From Chloroflexota bacterium (lineage in GTDB: Bacteria > Chloroflexota > UBA4733), in the NCBI GenBank assembly GCA_025449435.1, contig JANWJO010000194.1, forward strand, positions 1-9,487: 9,487 nucleotides of DNA, written 5' to 3'. The notes below the pieces were generated by a model. It searched no databases and had not been told where the DNA came from. It saw nothing but the letters and a program-made list of their open reading frames with translations. Numbering within the stretch: the stretch's first letter is position 1; every line of letters starts with the position of its first letter. The position numbers and the translations under genes are program-made. Of the stretch, positions 5,443 through 9,487 are shown piece by piece.

Positions 5443-6181
5443 CCTGCTCACGGTCCTCGACCCGGCGCGCTTCGCCGCCACCGCCGGGCTGCTGTGTGAC
5501 CCCTGGCAGCAGCAAGTGTTGCGCAGCAGCGGCAACCTGCTGCTGTGTTGCAGCCGGCAGAGTGGCAAGAGCACCGTCAGCGCCATGCTGGCCGCCTACA
5601 CTGCCGTCACCCGGCCGCGTGCGCTCATCCTACTCATCAGCCCATCCCAGCGCCAAAGCGCCGAACTGCTGCTCAAGTGCGGGGCAGCGTTGCGCACGGC
5701 CCATACAGCACCGCGCTCAAGCACACAGAACGCGCTGCGGCTCACGCTCGCCAACGGCAGCCGCATTGTGAGTCTGCCTGGACGCAACGACACCATTCGC
5801 GGCTACAGCGGCGTTTCTCTTCTGGTCATCGATGAAGCCGCGTGGGTGCCCGACGACCTGTATTACGCCGTCCGCCCCATGCTCGCGGTCAGCAATGGCC
5901 GTATCATCGCCATGAGCACGCCGCACGGCACGCGTGGTTGGTTCTTTGAAGCCTGGTCCGGCAGCGAAGCCTGGGAACGTATCGCCGTGCCCGCCAGCGC
6001 CTGCCCGCGCATCTCACCGGAGTTCCTCGCCGAGGAACAGCGCACACTCGGACACTGGTGGTTCGCCCAGGAATATGAATGTCAGTTCCTTGCGGCCCGT
6101 AGCGAGGTGTTCCGCCCAGAAGATATCGCACGCGCCCAACACCACGAGGTCGAGCCGTGGCCATTGTCACCATCGGTATAG
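5426..6181 (+). CDS. Terminase large subunit, ATPase domain (stand-alone)
   Basis: The 251-residue product is the N-terminal motor half of a phage-type terminase large subunit, which pumps DNA into a capsid using ATP. DPWQQQVLRSS (25-35) is the usual adenine-site region. Walker A is SRQSGKST (43-50), followed by LILLISPSQRQSAEL (67-81). NGSRIVSLPG (110-119) and IRGYSGVSLLVIDEAAWVPDD (124-144) include Walker B with D136/E137, and the coupling motif is MSTPHGTRGWFFEAW (163-177). The family pattern ends near FLAAR...FRPEDI (221-234), just before the nuclease would begin, and a TAG stops the frame at 6179. Single-chain relatives run about 400-500 residues. The start ATG at 5426 lies inside the preceding gene and has a poor ribosome site, so coupling is expected. 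The nuclease half follows in the -1 frame with a 25-base overlap. Confidence 0.9.
   Translation: MHLRRDLLTVLDPARFAATAGLLCDPWQQQVLRSSGNLLLCCSRQSGKSTVSAMLAAYTAVTRPRALILLISPSQRQSAELLLKCGAALRTAHTAPRSSTQNALRLTLANGSRIVSLPGRNDTIRGYSGVSLLVIDEAAWVPDDLYYAVRPMLAVSNGRIIAMSTPHGTRGWFFEAWSGSEAWERIAVPASACPRISPEFLAEEQRTLGHWWFAQEYECQFLAARSEVFRPEDIARAQHHEVEPWPLSPSV
6146..6150 (+). promoter_or_regulatory. Ribosome-binding site for the nuclease gene
   Basis: GAGGT lies 6 bases before the GTG at 6157, inside the end of the ATPase gene. It supports independent initiation of the nuclease half rather than a simple frameshift error, although a five-base match inside coding DNA can be accidental. Confidence 0.5.
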
Positions 6182-6771
6182 ACGTTGGGCAGCGCCGCGA
6201 CCCTACCGCCGTCTGCGTCGTCGAGCGTCTTCCGCCAACCGGCCCGCAGGCCGCCGATAGCTACGCCGTGCGTTGGATCGAGCGCGTGCCACTGGGCGCT
6301 ACCTACCCAACCATCGTCAACCGCGTTGCACTGCTCAGCAACCAAACCCAAGGGCTCGCACGCAGCACGCCGCACCTCTACGTCGATGCCACCGGCGTGG
6401 GCGCGCCGTTCGTGGACTTGCTGCGCGCGGCGCTGCCGGCTTTCCCGTTGACGCCGGTCTTCTTCGTCGCCGGCGACCACCGCACGCTCACCGACCGTGG
6501 TGAGCTGCGCCTGGGCAAAGCCTGGATGGTGAGCAGGCTGCAAAGTCTCCTCCAACAGGGGACCCTCCACCTCGGCCACACCAGCAGCGCTGTCGAACTT
6601 GTTGATGAACTCCTGCACTACGAACTGCGTGCGGGCCCCGAATCCGACCGCTACGGCACCTTCGCCAGCCACCGGCACGACGACCTTGTCACCGCTCTCG
6701 GCCTCGCCGTCCAACCGCCGGTCGCCTCCCACCTCAACCTGCTCGACTACTACCGCCAGTCGCTCCCATAG
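6157..6771 (+). CDS. Terminase large subunit, nuclease domain (stand-alone)
   Basis: The 204-residue product matches the C-terminal RNase H-fold endonuclease half of terminase large subunits, which cuts concatemeric DNA at packaging. Three acidic clusters that would bind the metal ions are visible: D9 in IGIDVGQRRDPTA, D77 in LYVDATGVG, and D175/D176 in HRHDDLVTALGLA. The segment between them (about 83-170), including GDHRTLTDRGELRLGK, fits the family order, so the domain looks complete and active. It overlaps the ATPase gene by 25 bases in the -1 frame. The GTG start at 6157 is supported by GAGGT 6 bases upstream, and the conserved first strand begins within five residues of it. Frame 1 is open back only to a TAG at 6100-6102. 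Either two separate subunits or a frameshift-fused protein is possible; the intact domain argues against decay. Confidence 0.85.
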   Translation: MAIVTIGIDVGQRRDPTAVCVVERLPPTGPQAADSYAVRWIERVPLGATYPTIVNRVALLSNQTQGLARSTPHLYVDATGVGAPFVDLLRAALPAFPLTPVFFVAGDHRTLTDRGELRLGKAWMVSRLQSLLQQGTLHLGHTSSAVELVDELLHYELRAGPESDRYGTFASHRHDDLVTALGLAVQPPVASHLNLLDYYRQSLP

Positions 6772-7001
6772 TCGCTGCACCTGCTCGTCATTCCACCTAT
6801 GACCATGAGGCGGTGCCCGTTCAACAGCAGCGGGGCGCATGTCCTAATAGCACCGTAACGACTGGGAAGTGCGGGCTAGGCCGGATCGTCTGGGGCAAAC
6901 CGACATATCAAGCTCACCAGAAGATCCGCCTCGCGTGTAGTTGTGACTCTCAGGCTACGGCTGGTAGCGCGCCACCAGCAGCACACGGTGAGGAGAGCAC
7001 A

Positions 7002-7499
7002 ATGAAGCGCCTGGTCATCGGCGGCCTGATGGTCACCTTACTTGCCGGATGTGGCGGGTCTGCGGCCGCCAACGCCTCTGGCACACCCACCGCCACGCCG
7101 CTCCCAATGACGCTGGCCGTTGTGGCCGACACCACCTCAACGGCGTCCACTGATGCCGGCGCGTCCATCGCCACCGTGGATACCGCCTCGGCAGCTCCGG
7201 CTGCATTGCAGTCCACCGCCGCAACCACCACAACCTCGCCCGCTCCCGCGGCTGCGCCCGCCCCAGCTCCTGCCTCCACCGACACTGGGTCCAGCCTCGT
7301 GGTCAAGGGCACGGGCACATCGGGACTCAAGCTACGCGCAACGCCCAACGGCAGCGTGCTCAAGCTCCTACCGGAAGGCAGCGCCGTCACGAGTCTCGGC
7401 GCTCAACAAGCCGCCGGTAACTACACTTGGGTGAAGGTCAAGACCTCCGACGGCGCCACTGGCTGGGTCGCCACCGCCTACCTCGCCGCCGGCAAGTAG
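7002..7499 (+). CDS. Small SH3-domain lipoprotein
   Basis: This 165-residue exported protein starts MKRLVIGGLMVTLLAGC, a lipoprotein signal peptide with lipobox L-A-G-C and Cys17 as the probable lipidated residue. Residues 18-100 are a low-complexity Ala/Thr/Pro/Ser linker that would span the cell envelope. Residues about 101-163 form a bacterial SH3-like domain: LVVKGTGTSGLKLRATPNGSV begins it (one residue over 20 if counted with its flanks, so see also positions 101-121), followed by TWVKVKTSDGATGWVATAYL. Such domains bind cell-wall or other surface ligands; the ligand here is unknown. ATG at 7002 has AGGAG (6991-6995) 6 bases upstream and puts the signal peptide at the N-terminus, so the longer upstream frame is rejected. 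The gene is separated by 230 bases from the terminase genes and converges on the protease-Kelch gene. Confidence 0.9.
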   Translation: MKRLVIGGLMVTLLAGCGGSAAANASGTPTATPLPMTLAVVADTTSTASTDAGASIATVDTASAAPAALQSTAATTTTSPAPAAAPAPAPASTDTGSSLVVKGTGTSGLKLRATPNGSVLKLLPEGSAVTSLGAQQAAGNYTWVKVKTSDGATGWVATAYLAAGK

Positions 7500-7522
7500 C
7501 GCGAGGCTCGTCGTGCCGGGTT

Positions 7523-7579
7523 ACGGACCTCACCCCCAACCCCTCCCCTAAAGCGGGAGGGGTTGGGGGTGAGGTCCGT
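7523..7579. terminator. 25-bp perfect hairpin between convergent genes
   Basis: A C-rich arm (7523-7547, beginning ACGGACCTCACCCCC) pairs without mismatch with a G-rich arm (7555-7579) around a 7-base loop, CTAAAGC. It starts 24 bases after the lipoprotein stop, and its last base is part of the TAA of the opposite gene (7581-7579). The site can end or protect transcripts from both sides. No T-run follows on either strand, so it is not a textbook Rho-independent terminator. The CCTCACCCCCAACCCCTCCC type of arm recurs between genes in many genomes, Chloroflexota among them as I recall, so it may be a dispersed repeat recruited here. Confidence 0.75.
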
Positions 7580-9487
7580 TACTGCGGTGGCTGGTACGAC
7601 GCGCCATCAAATAGCGGCGAGTCACCCGCCAGGTCGGAGCCACGCAGCACGTGTGCGCCACCCCACACGAGCACCTCATCGCCCGTCCATGACACGTTCA
7701 ACGCCGCCCGTGACGTCAACACACTATCTGGCAGCGCTGTCCACGTATTGGCGCTCACGTCGTAACGCGCGCCGTCCTTCAGCGAGCCCGCTGAGGGGTC
7801 CGGCCCGCCGGCCGTATACGTCAACCCACCCCAGACGTAGAGCTCCCCGCCGTGCCCATTCGCTCCTGCGGCGAACGCAGTACCAGCCGCTGTCCGGCCC
7901 ACCGGCGCGGATTGCGTGCTCATTGCGCTCCAGGTGCCCTTCTCCGGGTCGTACAGGCCGCCCGTGTTGAGCGCTTCTTTGGCCGTCGCCCCACCCCAGA
8001 TCAGCATCGCCGAGCCGGTCCAAAAGGCACTCTGCCCAAAGCGTGGTGCGGGAGCGCCAGCCGTCGGGATCGCCGTCCACTGGTTCGTCTTGGGGTCGTA
8101 CGCCGTCCCAGAGTTCGACGCCGAAGCGGTCGTGCCTTGTCCAATCACGCCGCCCCACACGATCATGACCGTACCTGTCCACACCGTCGAAAAGCTGGTA
8201 CGCGCGGCGGGCGCGTGGACATCCGAGAGCTTCCGCCACATATTGGTGGTGGGGTTATAGGCTGCGCCTTCAGACACCTCTTGTGGTGTCTTCCCTGGTA
8301 TCAACCCGCCCCACACCAGCATCTCGCTGCCTGTCCACACCGCTTCCTGTCCCAGTTGCGCCGGTAGCGGTGAATTGGCGATGGGTTGCCAGCTATCTGT
8401 GCTCGGGTCGTACATGGCGCCCGAAGTGGCCGGCTCTTCGGATGTCGCTGTCCACAGCCCACCGCCGTACACGATGGCCTTGGTTCCCGTCCACACGGCA
8501 ACGGCATTGGCTCGCGTCGACGGCGCGTGTACGGCACTCAAGTGCCGCCACGACTTGGTAGTGGGGTTATAGGCCACGTTGGCGCTTCGCGGCGGGTCGC
8601 TGGCTGTTTCCCCGAAGATCAAGAACTCGTGCCCCGTCCACAGCGTGCTGGAAAACAGCCCCGGCACCGGATCGGGCACCGTGGGCAACTGGCTCCAGGT
8701 GCCCACAGTGGCGTCTCCTGAGGACGTGGCCGGCGCCAGGATGTGCGCTACCGTCGATTGGAAGAGCGACGAGGGAATGGCAAACGCCTCATTGGCGGCA
8801 TCAGTGCGCTTCCAGGTCGCGATGCCCACGACTTCCCCACGGTCGTTGAGCACTGGTCCGCCACTATTGCCCGGGTTGATCGCTGCGTCGGTCTGGATGT
8901 AACTGATACCGTTATACGTCCGCCGGCCGGACAGCAAGCCCGCCGTGATCGACGGGTCGCCCTTCATTCCTTCCGCGAACCCGATGACATACAGTTTGTC
9001 GCCCGGACTCAGCGCATCCGCATCGCCAACGTTGAGCGGCGTCAAGTCGATATTTTCGGCCACCGCCACCAGCGCCAGATCAATGTCCGCGTCGCCGCCG
9101 ATCACCACGCCTTTGTGCTGGATTTTGTCTGGAGTAATCACCGTGACCGTACCGTGGCCGTTTACCACGTGCTGGTTGGTCAGGAACAACTCCTGGAAGC
9201 CCGCATCCTTATAGAACCAGCCAGTGCCCAAGCCATCTGGTGTCTCGATCGTCACGATGTCACCAACAGTCTGCTTGTAGATCTGGCTGGGATCGATCAC
9301 TGGTAAGGGTGTCGCTGTTGGTTGGGCGGTCGGTACCGCTGTCGCAGTCGCTGTGGCCGCTGGCACCGTCAGAATCGACGGCGCGGGCGTCACGGTGGCG
9401 ATCTCATCGGAAGAAGCAGAAGCCGCAGCCATGGTTCCCTGCAGCTTCAGAAACGCGAACCCACCCGCTAACAAGGCCACCACCACA
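7579..9487 (-). CDS. Membrane-anchored trypsin-like protease fused to a Kelch propeller (N-terminus beyond window)
   Basis: About 635 residues are visible; the start lies past the window edge, since the first visible GTG falls inside a hydrophobic segment (VVALLAGGFAFLKL). After this likely membrane anchor comes a Thr/Pro/Ala linker (about 30-63). A trypsin/HtrA-type domain follows (about 68-250) with a full triad: H106 in LTNQHVV, D136 in DIDLAL and S208 in NPGNSGGPV. No PDZ domain is present. Residues about 262-635 hold seven repeats of the pattern Y-[ND]-P-x-T...W followed by WTG...hhhWGG, Kelch-type beta-propeller blades. The first blade has only its W strand (TWSQL) and the chain ends in SYQPPQ, which fits ring closure between the two ends. 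Export with the catalytic part outside the cell is likely. The propeller probably binds a substrate or partner, which is inference. The stop abuts the hairpin at 7523-7579. Confidence 0.9.
   Translation of the reverse strand, partial: VVVALLAGGFAFLKLQGTMAAASASSDEIATVTPAPSILTVPAATATATAVPTAQPTATPLPVIDPSQIYKQTVGDIVTIETPDGLGTGWFYKDAGFQELFLTNQHVVNGHGTVTVITPDKIQHKGVVIGGDADIDLALVAVAENIDLTPLNVGDADALSPGDKLYVIGFAEGMKGDPSITAGLLSGRRTYNGISYIQTDAAINPGNSGGPVLNDRGEVVGIATWKRTDAANEAFAIPSSLFQSTVAHILAPATSSGDATVGTWSQLPTVPDPVPGLFSSTLWTGHEFLIFGETASDPPRSANVAYNPTTKSWRHLSAVHAPSTRANAVAVWTGTKAIVYGGGLWTATSEEPATSGAMYDPSTDSWQPIANSPLPAQLGQEAVWTGSEMLVWGGLIPGKTPQEVSEGAAYNPTTNMWRKLSDVHAPAARTSFSTVWTGTVMIVWGGVIGQGTTASASNSGTAYDPKTNQWTAIPTAGAPAPRFGQSAFWTGSAMLIWGGATAKEALNTGGLYDPEKGTWSAMSTQSAPVGRTAAGTAFAAGANGHGGELYVWGGLTYTAGGPDPSAGSLKDGARYDVSANTWTALPDSVLTSRAALNVSWTGDEVLVWGGAHVLRGSDLAGDSPLFDGASYQPPQ

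Noticed and set aside
6103..6181. Programmed -1 frameshift at a canonical slippery heptamer
   Set aside because: No X-XXY-YYZ heptamer of the usual kind is present in the usable window; independent initiation at GTG 6157 explains the overlap more simply.
6082..6840. 252-codon minus-strand open frame
   Set aside because: Antisense to the terminase nuclease, whose three acidic motifs are intact on the plus strand.
6813..7001. N-terminal extension of the SH3 lipoprotein
   Set aside because: The signal peptide with lipobox and the AGGAG site both place the start at 7002.
1..9487. CRISPR array, tRNA, rRNA, integrase with att sites, or insertion sequence
   Set aside because: No regularly spaced direct repeats, no cloverleaf or rRNA-like stretch, and no transposase or recombinase motifs were seen on either strand.

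Overview
The window looks like a stretch of bacterial chromosome, G+C-rich apart from its first ~500 bases. Four things tentatively point to Chloroflexota: GTG start codons (on the aldo/keto reductase, TrmH-like, HTH and terminase-nuclease genes), Thr/Pro/Ala-rich linkers of the 'PTATPLP' kind on exported proteins, intergenic C-rich/G-rich hairpins, and a divergent bL35. No tRNA, rRNA, CRISPR array, transposase or integrase was recognised.

Layout, left to right. (a) 1-494, minus strand: 5' part of a DUF3644-like gene with a HEPN-type R-N-x3-H motif, in visibly A+T-richer DNA, cut by the window edge. (b) 495-1013: no convincing gene, but two inverted-repeat structures. (c) 1014-1949, minus: a complete aldo/keto reductase. 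(d) 1950-2256: divergent intergenic region with a degenerate hairpin element and a 10-bp palindrome. (e) 2257-4784, plus: a compact cluster of rpmI (bL35), rplT (bL20), a TrmH/SpoU-family RNA methyltransferase and a GT4 glycosyltransferase, the last two sharing an ATGA overlap. infC is not next to rpmI. (f) 4963-6771, plus: three overlapping genes, namely a small Cys/His plus HTH protein (TerS-like), a terminase ATPase and a terminase RNase H-fold nuclease. Together they form a terminase whose large subunit is split in two, with no capsid or portal gene in view. (g) 7002-7499, plus: a small SH3 lipoprotein. (h) 7523-7579: a 25-bp perfect hairpin between convergent genes. (i) 7579-9487, minus: a membrane-anchored trypsin/HtrA-type protease fused to a seven-motif Kelch propeller, cut at its N-terminus by the window edge.

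The ribosomal-protein/methyltransferase block is translation housekeeping. The lipoprotein and the protease-Kelch protein are probably extracytoplasmic. The items most worth following up are the stand-alone split terminase with a dyad just upstream, the HEPN-motif DUF3644 gene at the edge of an A+T-rich tract, and the protease-propeller fusion.
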